From: Bordetella parapertussis
GTDB lineage: Bacteria > Pseudomonadota > Gammaproteobacteria > Burkholderiales > Burkholderiaceae_C
Reading direction: 5' to 3'
Assembly: GCA_945878355.1 (NCBI GenBank)
Contig: CAMCTC010000131.1
Location: 1-12,795 of the forward strand
DNA: 12,795 nt
Positions 6,844 to 12,795 of this stretch are shown here, in pieces; the stretch's first letter is position 1; the number at the start of each line of letters is the position of its first letter. A model generated the notes under the pieces. That model was not told the origin of the DNA, made no database searches, and was given only the letters and a program-made list of their open reading frames with translations. Made by a program: the position numbers and the translations under genes.

Positions 6844-6986
6844 CTTGCTCGCGCTCGGTCGGCGACACCCAGCCGCAGCTCATTGCCAGTGCAATGTGTC
6901 ACTCTGCTTGCCACTGAAGCGGGGCTTAGCCCGAATGAACTCCCGACAGTGCAGCACACCAACAAGGCCGGCATCGCCAGGGGTCT

Positions 6987-7032
6987 GACCTTGCCGCGCA
7001 AGGTCGGCCAGGTACACCGCACCAGCTGCGGT
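6987..7032. terminator. Paired hairpins between convergent VOC and AraC genes
   Basis: Two clean stems lie in the 241-base convergent gap. The first is GACCTTGC-CGC-GCAAGGTC (6987-7005), a perfect 8-bp stem. The second is ACCGCA-CCAGC-TGCGGT (7016-7032), followed by two further T on the plus strand. Position and structure fit a bidirectional terminator, though there is no proper T-run. Nothing recognisable is encoded in the rest of the gap. Confidence 0.45.
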
Positions 7033-7084
7033 TTGTGGGTCAATATGGTGGGATCGGCGCTTGAGGTTCAGGCTGCGAGTTCCA

Positions 7085-8194
7085 TCAAGCACGCGAGCCC
7101 GTGCCCCTTGCCGACTGAGGCGTTGTGCCTGTCCATCCTTGGAAAGCACGAACAAAGGAGTTGGGGTCTTCGAATCCGAGCAAGAAGGAGATCTCCGCAC
7201 CGGTCATCGATGAGTTCTGGAGATAGTGCCGGGCCAGCGAAGTTCGCACCTGGTCCAGCGTTTGCTGGAAGCTGCAGCCCTCGTCGTTCAGTCGCCGCTG
7301 CAGCGTGCGCGTGCTGACGCCCAGTTTCTTGCAAATCACTGCCATAGACAGGTCGCCAGCAGGCAGGGCTTCCAGCAAGGTGCTGTAAACCCGATCGCGC
7401 ATCGTGGCCTGCCGATCGAGTTCGTGCAGCCGCTTTCTCAAGCCCGGCTCGAAGAAGGACCACATGCCGTGGTTCGCGGTCAGGAAGGGCCGGCAGGCAT
7501 CCTCAGCACTAAATACCAAAGTGAGCGCATCGGCGCGATCCACATCGAGCCCGAAGTGCTCTGCGTAGACGTCGGCATGACCGAGGGGTAGCGGGCAAGT
7601 CAGGGCCAGAGGCTGCACCCTGCACCGGGTCGCCATTCGTACCAGCTGCACGAAGAACACCAGTTCGAAGGCCATCAGCACGGGCGGTGGCGGGCAACGC
7701 TTGTCCAGCCATTCCAGCGTGAGCGTGGTGCGCTGCGCGCTGATGTCGACCTGCAAAGTCATCGGCGCCACCAGCCGTTTGTAGTTGGCGATGCGCAGCA
7801 ACGCAGCGTTCAGGTCGGTGCTGCACAGCGCGGCAAACAAGGCGGGGTCGAACCAATCCGCGGACAAGGCCTGCCCGATGCGCAAGGGCAGCGGAAGCGC
7901 CGACGCGCCAGCTTCGTCCTCAAGAGCCGCCCACAGCCTGAAGTACTGCTGCGAGTCCAGCTGGACGTTGTCCCGCGCAAACAAGTCCCCCGGCAACTGC
8001 GCACGGCGCAGCACATGAGCGGGATTGATCTCGAGGTCGCGCAGCAGCAGCCGCCAACCATGCTGCACAGCATAGCCGCCAACAGCGACCGGCCGCAGGG
8101 ACGAAACAGGCTTCGCGGCAACACGAATTCCGTCGGCGGGTGCATCGGATCTCAGCCGCTGGGCGACAGCGTCGCTGGAGTCAGAACGTCCCAT
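7085..8194 (-). CDS. AraC-family transcriptional regulator (arabinose-binding-type N-terminal domain)
   Basis: This 369-residue regulator has a long N-terminal sensing and dimerisation domain (about 35-235) of the arabinose-binding-like type found in OruR/ArgR-style regulators, with phrases such as RDNVQLDSQQYFRLWAALED and ADWFDPALFAALCS. The C-terminal AraC DNA-binding domain has two helix-turn-helix units: LSMAVICKKLGVSTRTLQRRL and TGAEISFLLGFEDPNSFVRA, with the family-typical Gly-Phe-x-Asp-x-x-x-Phe-x-Arg-Ala-Phe. The frame is open to 8275, but the ATG at 8194 is chosen because GAGGA lies 5 bases upstream; starts at 8224 and 8275 lack this. It is divergent from the molybdenum hydroxylase operon, so it probably activates that operon in response to its substrate, and it may also control itself. 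The effector is unknown. Confidence 0.93.
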   Translation of the reverse strand: MGRSDSSDAVAQRLRSDAPADGIRVAAKPVSSLRPVAVGGYAVQHGWRLLLRDLEINPAHVLRRAQLPGDLFARDNVQLDSQQYFRLWAALEDEAGASALPLPLRIGQALSADWFDPALFAALCSTDLNAALLRIANYKRLVAPMTLQVDISAQRTTLTLEWLDKRCPPPPVLMAFELVFFVQLVRMATRCRVQPLALTCPLPLGHADVYAEHFGLDVDRADALTLVFSAEDACRPFLTANHGMWSFFEPGLRKRLHELDRQATMRDRVYSTLLEALPAGDLSMAVICKKLGVSTRTLQRRLNDEGCSFQQTLDQVRTSLARHYLQNSSMTGAEISFLLGFEDPNSFVRAFQGWTGTTPQSARGTGSRA

Positions 8195-8226
8195 GAAATC
8201 CTCAAGCACCAAAAGTTGCCGCATCG

Positions 8227-8264
8227 CGCCAGTGTAAGCAGCGAAAAACGCCAGCGCACTGGCG
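8227..8264. promoter_or_regulatory. Candidate regulator sites: 8-bp inverted repeat plus 22-bp-spaced direct repeat
   Basis: CGCCAGTG (8227-8234) recurs as its exact reverse complement CACTGGCG (8257-8264). CGCCAG recurs in direct orientation at 8249-8254, exactly 22 bases after the first copy, and forms with 8259-8264 a compact palindrome CGCCAG-CGCA-CTGGCG. A direct-repeat spacing of about two helical turns is what AraC-type dimers use on DNA. The sites lie 33-70 bases upstream of the regulator start. The link to this regulator is inference. Confidence 0.4.
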
Positions 8265-8269
8265 AAACG

Positions 8270-8297
8270 CGCCAATCCCGGGTTGCTTGAATTGGCG
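8270..8297. promoter_or_regulatory. Candidate operator: 7-bp inverted repeat overlapping the operon -35 region
   Basis: CGCCAAT (8270-8276) and ATTGGCG (8291-8297) are exact reverse complements separated by 14 bases. The right arm overlaps the predicted -35 hexamer of the molybdenum hydroxylase operon. An activator or repressor site here would fit. Part of the core (CGCCA) is shared with the repeats at 8227-8264. Confidence 0.4.
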
Positions 8298-8315
8298 TGA
8301 TTGGCTGCGTATATG
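8287..8315 (+). promoter_or_regulatory. Predicted sigma-70-type promoter of the molybdenum hydroxylase operon
   Basis: TTGAAT (8287-8292) and TATATG (8310-8315) are spaced by 17 bases, a good match to the sigma-70 consensus. Transcription would start near 8322, giving a leader of about 65 bases. A perfect 6-bp inverted repeat TATGCA-GG-TGCATA (8322-8335) falls right at the predicted start site and may be a further protein site. Confidence 0.5.
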
Positions 8316-8386
8316 GCGCATTATGCAGGTGCATAGGCAACGTCAACTGGGCACAGTGTGGCGCATTCCTTCTAAAGGCCCAGAAC

Positions 8387-8845
8387 ATGAAGTTGACCGT
8401 GAACGGCAAGACCCACGACCTGAACGTCGAACCCGAAATGCCGCTGCTGTGGGTGCTGCGTGATGAGCTGAACCTGCCCGGGACGAAGTTCGGCTGTGGC
8501 ATGGCGCTGTGCGGTGCTTGCACGGTCCATGTGGACGGCGCACCCGTGCGCTCTTGCGTGACGCCGGTGGGCGCCATCCGTGGCGCCGTGACCACGATCG
8601 AAGGCCTGGGCACGCCGGTCGCCCTGCACTTGGTGCAGGCCGCCTGGATTGAACACCAGGTGGCGCAATGCGGCTACTGCCAGTCAGGCCAGGTCATGAG
8701 CGCAGCCGCGCTGCTGCAGCACAACATTGCGCCCACGGATGCCGACATCGACGTCGCGATGTCGGGCAACCTGTGCCGCTGCGGCGCTTACCCGCGCATC
8801 CGCGCCGCAATCCACGATGCGGCCCAGCGCATCCGGGAAGCCTGA
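8387..8845 (+). CDS. [2Fe-2S] subunit of a molybdenum hydroxylase (IorA-like)
   Basis: This 152-residue protein is the small iron-sulfur subunit of a xanthine oxidase-family enzyme, of the isoquinoline 1-oxidoreductase alpha/aldehyde dehydrogenase type. The plant-ferredoxin cluster ligands are Cys37, Cys42, Cys45 and Cys57 ([20 protein letters not shown]). The second cluster, in the helical C-terminal domain, has Cys95, Cys98, Cys130 and Cys132 ([11 protein letters not shown] and [13 protein letters not shown]). Gln94 precedes it at the place that contacts the pterin cofactor in homologs. It would pass electrons from the molybdenum site to an outside acceptor. The ATG at 8387 starts the ferredoxin fold directly and has AAAGG about 9 bases upstream; the open frame further left is leader. 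Only two bases separate its stop from the next start, so translation is probably coupled. It has no signal peptide, so it presumably rides out with the Tat-bearing large subunit. Confidence 0.96.
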   Translation: MKLTVNGKTHDLNVEPEMPLLWVLRDELNLPGTKFGCGMALCGACTVHVDGAPVRSCVTPVGAIRGAVTTIEGLGTPVALHLVQAAWIEHQVAQCGYCQSGQVMSAAALLQHNIAPTDADIDVAMSGNLCRCGAYPRIRAAIHDAAQRIREA

Positions 8846-8847
8846 AC

Positions 8848-11088
8848 ATGAGCAAGATCAGAACAATCGCCCGGCGCAGCTTCCTGATCGGCTCCGCCGC
8901 CGTGGCTGGCGGGTCCGTATTCGGCGTCTACAAGTATCTGCAACCGCACCCCAACCCTTTGCTGGGCGAGTTGCCCGATGGCGCGACAGCGATAACGCCT
9001 TATGTGCGCATCGACGCCCAGGGCGTGACGATCATCACGCCGCGCGCCGAGATGGGCCAGGGCATCCACACCACGCTGGCGGCCCTGGTGGCCGAAGAGT
9101 TGGATGTCGCCTGGGACAGCATCCGCGTCGAGCATGGCTCGCCCGGCGCGGCTTATTTCAACAAGGCGATGCTTCAAGGCGGCGTTCCGTTCGCCGCCCT
9201 TGACCAAGGCGGCATGGCGCAAGCCATGCGGGGCAGCATGGGCGTACTGGGCAAGTTCATGGGCATCCAGGGCACCGGCGGCTCGTCCAGCGTACCCGAT
9301 GCGTTCGACAAGATGCGCGTTGCAGGTGCGGCAGCGCGCTTTGCGCTGGTGGCGGCGGCCGCTGATCGCCTGGGTGCAGCCGCGGCTACGCTCAAGACCG
9401 ACAACGGTGCGGTGATCGCCCCGGACGGCAAACGCTTGCCCTACACCGAACTGGCCAGCGCGGCGGCCACGATCGCGTTGCCAGACGCCCCGGCACTCAA
9501 GCCCCGCGAGCAGTGGCGCTACCTCGGCAAGCCGATGCCGCGGGTGGACATGGCGGGCAAGTGCACCGGCACCGCGACCTTCGGCATCGATGTGCGCTTG
9601 CGCGAGATGGTGTTTGCAACCGTTCGGATGAACCCAGCCATCGGCGCACCGATCAAGACCTTCAACGCCACCGCCGCGACAGCGATGCGCGGCGTGTTGC
9701 AGGTGGTGGCGCTGCCCGGCGGCGTCGGGGTGATCGCCGACAACACTTGGCGCGCCTTCCAGGCCGCGCAGGCCGTGCAGTGCGACTGGGCCGAGCCGGT
9801 TCACCGCACCACCACTGCGGCGTTGATGGACGCCATCACGGCGTCGTTCGACGACAAGCACCAGGACAGCCGCATTCGTGACGACGGTGATGTCACCAAG
9901 GCCTTGGCAGCAACCAAGGTGCTGGAGGCCGAATACCGCGTGCCCTTCCTGGCCCACGCGCCGATGGAGCCGATGAACGCTGTGGCCTGGCTGCGCGACG
10001 GCAGGCTGGACATCTGGACCGGCACCCAGGCGCCGACAGTGGCACGAGACCAAGCCGCCCAACTGGCGGGCCTGGCACCCGACCAGGTCTTCGTGCACAC
10101 CCTGTTGATGGGCGGCAGCTTCGGCCGGCGTGCCGAATCCGACTATGTGTTGCAGGCCGTGCGCCTGGCCATGGCGGCCAAGGGCAAGCCAGTCAAGTTG
10201 ACCTGGCGTCGGGAAGAAGACATGACGCAAGACTTTTTCCGCCCCGCGGCGGTGGCGCGCCTGCGCGGCAGCACTGGTGCGGGCACGGTGCAGGCCTTGG
10301 ATGTGCGGGTGGCCAGCCCTTCGGTGCTGGAGTCGCAGGGCGGGCGACTCGGCATCGCCATGCCTGGCCCCGACAAGCTGATCGCCGAAGGCACTTACGA
10401 CCAGCCCTACGCTATTCCGCACTACCGCGCCACCGGCTACCGCACACCGGCGTTGTTGCCGATCAGCAGTTGGCGCTCGGTCGGCAATTCATACAACGGT
10501 TTCTTCATGGAGAGCTTCATCGATGAACTCGCGGCGCAGGCCGGCGCCGACCCGATGGCGCTGCGGCTCAGCCTGATCAACCACGAGCCGTCGCGCCTGG
10601 TGCTGGCCGCCGTCGCCGAAATGTCCGAATGGGGCAAGCCACTCGACCAAGGCCGCGGCCGGGGCGTGGCGTTCCACTTCTCTTTCGGCGTGCCGGTGGC
10701 CGAAGTCGTAGAGGTCACCGCGACCAGGGACGGCCTCCGGGTCGACAAGGTCTTCGTGGCCGCCGACGTGGGCACCGCCCTGGACCCGCGCAACATCGAG
10801 GCACAGCTGCAATCGGCTGTCATCTTTGGGCTGAGCGCGGCGATGTTTGGCGAGATCAGCTTTGCCAAAGGCGCGGTGGAGCAGACCAACTTCCACCAGT
10901 ACCCCGTCCTTCGCATGGGGCAGTCGCCCCAGATCAGCGTGCGCATCCTGCAGGGTGGCAGCGCTATCAGGGGAATCGGTGAACCTGGCACTCCACCGGC
11001 GGCGCCTGCACTGGCGAACGCGATCTTCAGCGCAACCGGTCGGAGAATCCGAGAATTACCGCTCAACAAACACATCGGCTTCGCCTGA
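8848..11088 (+). CDS. Molybdopterin-binding subunit of a periplasmic molybdenum hydroxylase (IorB-like)
   Basis: This 746-residue protein is the large catalytic subunit of the xanthine oxidase family, in the IorB/membrane-associated aldehyde dehydrogenase branch. It starts with a Tat signal: Arg9-Arg10-Ser-Phe-Leu followed by a hydrophobic Ala/Gly segment (about 13-28). This marks export of the folded, cofactor-loaded complex to the periplasm. Cofactor-binding regions visible in order include PRAEMGQGIHTTLAALVAEE (65-84), AHAPMEPMNAVAW (369-381), GGSFGRRAESDYVLQA (422-437), SWRSVGNSYNGFFMESFIDE (541-560) and IRGIGEPGTPPAAPALANA (707-725). Glu712 in the Gly-Glu-Pro-Gly motif is the expected catalytic base. 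The substrate may be an N-heteroaromatic compound or an aldehyde; sequence alone does not decide. The ATG at 8848 follows GGGAAG and lies 2 bases after the partner gene. No cytochrome c subunit follows, so the electron acceptor is encoded elsewhere. Confidence 0.96.
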   Translation: MSKIRTIARRSFLIGSAAVAGGSVFGVYKYLQPHPNPLLGELPDGATAITPYVRIDAQGVTIITPRAEMGQGIHTTLAALVAEELDVAWDSIRVEHGSPGAAYFNKAMLQGGVPFAALDQGGMAQAMRGSMGVLGKFMGIQGTGGSSSVPDAFDKMRVAGAAARFALVAAAADRLGAAAATLKTDNGAVIAPDGKRLPYTELASAAATIALPDAPALKPREQWRYLGKPMPRVDMAGKCTGTATFGIDVRLREMVFATVRMNPAIGAPIKTFNATAATAMRGVLQVVALPGGVGVIADNTWRAFQAAQAVQCDWAEPVHRTTTAALMDAITASFDDKHQDSRIRDDGDVTKALAATKVLEAEYRVPFLAHAPMEPMNAVAWLRDGRLDIWTGTQAPTVARDQAAQLAGLAPDQVFVHTLLMGGSFGRRAESDYVLQAVRLAMAAKGKPVKLTWRREEDMTQDFFRPAAVARLRGSTGAGTVQALDVRVASPSVLESQGGRLGIAMPGPDKLIAEGTYDQPYAIPHYRATGYRTPALLPISSWRSVGNSYNGFFMESFIDELAAQAGADPMALRLSLINHEPSRLVLAAVAEMSEWGKPLDQGRGRGVAFHFSFGVPVAEVVEVTATRDGLRVDKVFVAADVGTALDPRNIEAQLQSAVIFGLSAAMFGEISFAKGAVEQTNFHQYPVLRMGQSPQISVRILQGGSAIRGIGEPGTPPAAPALANAIFSATGRRIRELPLNKHIGFA

Positions 11089-11137
11089 TGCGACCATTCG
11101 ACAGTTACCGGACAGCCAACGCCACCACCCGCTCATC

Positions 11138-11626
11138 ATGGACATCGTCACCACCTACTTCGACGCCGAACGCGGCGAGAGCATGCTTTTCATCGCTGTC
11201 GGCGCCGTCGCGCTGGCCGTCTCGGCCTGGTGTCTGATCGTGCTGCGCAAACCGTTCTTCATCGGTATGGCGGCCACCTTGGCGGTGGTGGCGGTACTGC
11301 AGGCGGTGGTTGGGGTCACCATCTATCAGCGCAGCCCGAAGGACACGGCTCGGGTGCAGCAGATGCTGCAGTCTGCGCCGGATCAGGTGAAGGCCGAAGA
11401 AGTGCCGCGCATGCGCGTGGTGATGCGCAACTTCAGGATCTACCTCGGGGTGGAATTGGCGCTGCTGATCCTGAGCCTGTCGGTCCTGGCGTTCGCGGCC
11501 CAGGGCGGCTGGTTGCGCGGCGCAGCGGTGGGTTTGGCGCTGCAGGCGCTGTTCACCGCGGTGCTCGACCTGGCTGCCACGCGGCGCGGCGATGCCTACC
11601 TGACCTGGCTGCTCTCGCAGCCTTGA
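11138..11626 (+). CDS. Unrecognised four-helix integral membrane protein
   Basis: I cannot name this 162-residue protein. It has four clear hydrophobic helices: about 16-36 (MLFIAVGAVALAVSAWCLIV), 39-63, 100-121 and 126-147. A charged, soluble segment at 64-99 lies between helices 2 and 3 and looks helical (SPKDTARVQQMLQSAPDQVK). The N-terminal segment MDIVTTYFDAERGE is acidic. There are no Cys/His pairs that would suggest heme or metal binding. It follows the molybdenum hydroxylase large subunit by 49 bases and precedes the exported hydrolase by 26, so it probably belongs to the operon. A membrane anchor or accessory role for the exported enzyme is possible but is guesswork. The ATG at 11138 has a poor ribosome binding site; a second ATG at 11183 follows GCGAGAG and would still keep helix 1. 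Confidence 0.8.
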   Translation: MDIVTTYFDAERGESMLFIAVGAVALAVSAWCLIVLRKPFFIGMAATLAVVAVLQAVVGVTIYQRSPKDTARVQQMLQSAPDQVKAEEVPRMRVVMRNFRIYLGVELALLILSLSVLAFAAQGGWLRGAAVGLALQALFTAVLDLAATRRGDAYLTWLLSQP

Positions 11627-11652
11627 AACCCCCTGTCCCAAAGGCCCACCTG

Positions 11653-12651
11653 ATGAACCCAATGACCCGCAGGGATGTCCTGGCGCGTGCAGTCTGCGCA
11701 ACGGCGCTGATGAGCTTGGGACTGCTGTCGCGCAGCGCGTCCGCCCGTGAGCTGGTCCAGCCCCATCGCGTGGTCGATCTGGACTGGCGGGACGAGAAGA
11801 GGGGTCGGGACGTGCCTGCCCGCCTCTACCTGCCGCAGATGGCCGACATCGACAGCCGGGTGCCGCTGGTCGTGTTCTCGCACGGCATCGGCGGGTCCAG
11901 GTTCGGTTACAGCTACCTCGGACGCCACTGGGCAGGCCAGGGCTTTGCCAGCCTGCACCTCCAGCATGTGGGCAGCGACCGCGCGCTGTGGACCCGCGGC
12001 AGCCCCTTTGCCGTGGTGAGCCGACTGCATGACGCGGCGCAGGACGCAGAGGCGATCGCCCGCGCGCACGATCTGCGCTTCGCGCTGGACCAGCTGCTGA
12101 GCGGTGATCTGACCCGCTGGATCGATGGCGAGCGCATCGTGGCTGCCGGCCATTCGTATGGCGCGAACACCACACTGCTGGCCGCTGGCGCGCAGGTGGT
12201 GCGGCAAGGCCGCCTGCTCGACCTGCATGAACCCCGCCTGCGGGCGGCCATCGTGATCTCGGCGCCACCGTTCTACGGCGAATCGTCGCCCCGCAGCATC
12301 CTGGGGCCGGTGCGCCTGCCCAGCCTGCACATCACCGCTACCGAGGACGTGATCCGCATCCCGGGCTACTGGAGCGAAGCGCAGGACCGCATCGCCATCT
12401 TCGATGGCCTGGGCGCCACCCGCAAGTGGCTGGCGGTGTTCACCGGTGGCTCGCACAGCATGTTCACCGACCGGGCGGGCACCGGCGGCCTGTTGTTGAA
12501 TGCGCAGGTCAAGGCAGCCACGTGCGAGCTGACGGCGGCCTTCTTGCGCAGCATTCTTGGCGACGACGACCTTGAGCTGCGCGCTTGGCCGCAACGCCAT
12601 GCGGCGATCCTGTCGCGCTTCACGGCCCCGGCGTCCTCGACGGCCTCCTAG
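11653..12651 (+). CDS. Tat-exported alpha/beta hydrolase
   Basis: This 332-residue protein is an alpha/beta hydrolase resembling bacterial platelet-activating-factor-acetylhydrolase or dienelactone-hydrolase-like enzymes. A Tat-like signal is present: Arg6-Arg7-Asp-Val-Leu, a hydrophobic stretch to about 26 and SASA before Arg32, so cleavage near residue 31 is likely. In the mature part, the oxyanion region is FSHGIGGSRFGY (75-86), the nucleophile elbow is GHSYG with Ser168, the acid is probably Asp232 (TATEDVIRIPGYW) and the His is His268 (GGSHSMF). It would act on an ester, lactone or similar bond in the periplasm. AAAGG lies upstream of the ATG at 11653; a second ATG at 11662 (MTRRDVL) is equally possible. 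It is the last gene of the apparent operon. Sharing a Tat route with the molybdenum enzyme suggests both act in the same compartment, perhaps on consecutive steps. Confidence 0.9.
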   Translation: MNPMTRRDVLARAVCATALMSLGLLSRSASARELVQPHRVVDLDWRDEKRGRDVPARLYLPQMADIDSRVPLVVFSHGIGGSRFGYSYLGRHWAGQGFASLHLQHVGSDRALWTRGSPFAVVSRLHDAAQDAEAIARAHDLRFALDQLLSGDLTRWIDGERIVAAGHSYGANTTLLAAGAQVVRQGRLLDLHEPRLRAAIVISAPPFYGESSPRSILGPVRLPSLHITATEDVIRIPGYWSEAQDRIAIFDGLGATRKWLAVFTGGSHSMFTDRAGTGGLLLNAQVKAATCELTAAFLRSILGDDDLELRAWPQRHAAILSRFTAPASSTAS

Positions 12652-12668
12652 TGCTGCACCCCGGAGAT

Positions 12669-12792
12669 ATCGAAACATGAAAGCGCGCCTTCGACCCGGT
12701 GGCGTCGTTGCAAATCCTCGCGATACCTCGGGTATCGCTGCGGTTTGCGCCTAGCCATCGGGCCGAATCCATCGCTTTCATCTTGTTTCGAT
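12669..12792. repeat. Long imperfect inverted repeat (REP-like palindromic element)
   Basis: The outer arms ATCGAAACA + TGAAAGCG (12669-12685) are matched by CGCTTTCA + TGTTTCGAT (12773-12780 and 12784-12792), with three extra bases on the right. Going inward, TTCG-x-CCCG-x-TGGC and GCAAA blocks are conserved in both arms. The centre is a perfect 8-bp stem GCGATACC-TCG-GGTATCGC (12720-12738). The whole 124 bases could fold into one long, bulged hairpin. It begins 17 bases after the hydrolase stop codon, so it may also end that transcript. Its form suggests a dispersed intergenic palindromic element, but only one copy is visible here. Confidence 0.6.
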
Positions 12793-12795
12793 CCT

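Noticed and set aside
6844..7084. Open minus-strand frame in the gap after the VOC gene, considered as a degraded gene or transposase tail
   Set aside because: No motif or similarity was recognisable and the gap contains clear hairpins suited to convergent termination.
8788..10422. Long minus-strand open frame (544 codons) opposite the molybdopterin subunit
   Set aside because: It is antisense to a strongly conserved gene, with biased His/Gly/Arg composition and no motif.
11105..12678. Two long minus-strand frames opposite the membrane protein and alpha/beta hydrolase genes
   Set aside because: They mirror the coding frames of the plus-strand genes, are Arg/Gly/Pro rich and show no family features.
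12678..12754. 25-codon ORF starting at an ATG after CGGAG, lying within the terminal inverted repeat
   Set aside because: A similar start (ATGAAAGCG) appears on the opposite strand from the other arm, so the ORF is a product of the palindrome and is not a supported small protein gene.
1..12795. Search for a CRISPR array, tRNA/rRNA, integrase, transposase, toxin-antitoxin or defence gene
   Set aside because: No periodic direct repeats, no recognisable RNA gene and no protein of these classes was seen; all supported genes are enzymes, a regulator or a membrane protein.

Overview
The window is a GC-rich, gene-dense stretch of a bacterial chromosome. Gene content (IorA/IorB-type molybdenum hydroxylase, EstB-type serine hydrolase, zinc-independent MDR oxidoreductase, AraC regulator with an arabinose-binding-type N-terminal domain) and GC-rich third codon positions suggest a betaproteobacterium, probably Burkholderiales of the Comamonadaceae type. 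This is inference from protein style; no rRNA or marker gene is present. I see ten supported protein-coding genes and no tRNA, rRNA, CRISPR array, insertion sequence or phage gene.

Left part (1-4500). An amidase-signature hydrolase (98-1528) and a quinone-oxidoreductase-like MDR dehydrogenase (1675-2697) run rightward. A ketopantoate reductase-family protein (2881-3819) runs leftward. A 390-base gap follows, holding an imperfect inverted repeat and a short ORF that reads like the last blade of an NHL beta-propeller protein, probably a gene remnant. A small single-domain cupin (4210-4494) comes next.

Middle part (4500-8200). An EstB-like serine hydrolase of the beta-lactamase/DD-peptidase fold (4601-5836, minus) is divergent from a two-module VOC (glyoxalase/dioxygenase fold) protein (6151-6843, plus). 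Between the cupin and the hydrolase a short minus-strand tail resembles an outer-membrane beta-barrel C-terminus. Hairpins lie in the convergent gap before the AraC-family regulator (7085-8194, minus). These genes look like scattered accessory catabolism, mostly single transcription units, and no joint pathway can be read from them.

Right part (8195-12795). This is the most coherent unit. Divergent from the AraC regulator is an apparent four-gene operon: a [2Fe-2S] subunit (8387-8845), a Tat-exported molybdopterin-binding subunit (8848-11088), an unrecognised four-helix membrane protein (11138-11626) and a Tat-type secreted alpha/beta hydrolase (11653-12651). The divergent intergenic region has a good sigma-70-like promoter for the operon and several inverted repeats that could be regulator sites. 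A working inference is that the regulator controls a periplasmic oxidation module, in which the molybdenum enzyme hydroxylates an aldehyde or N-heteroaromatic compound and the hydrolase acts on a related ester, lactone or amide. No cytochrome c subunit and no XdhC-type cofactor chaperone lie inside the window. The unit ends at a long imperfect inverted repeat (12669-12792) that looks like a dispersed intergenic palindromic element.

Nothing here is clearly a novel defence or mobile system. The best leads are the membrane protein in the molybdenum-hydroxylase operon, the operator architecture in front of it, the terminal inverted repeat and the two apparent gene remnants flanking the cupin.
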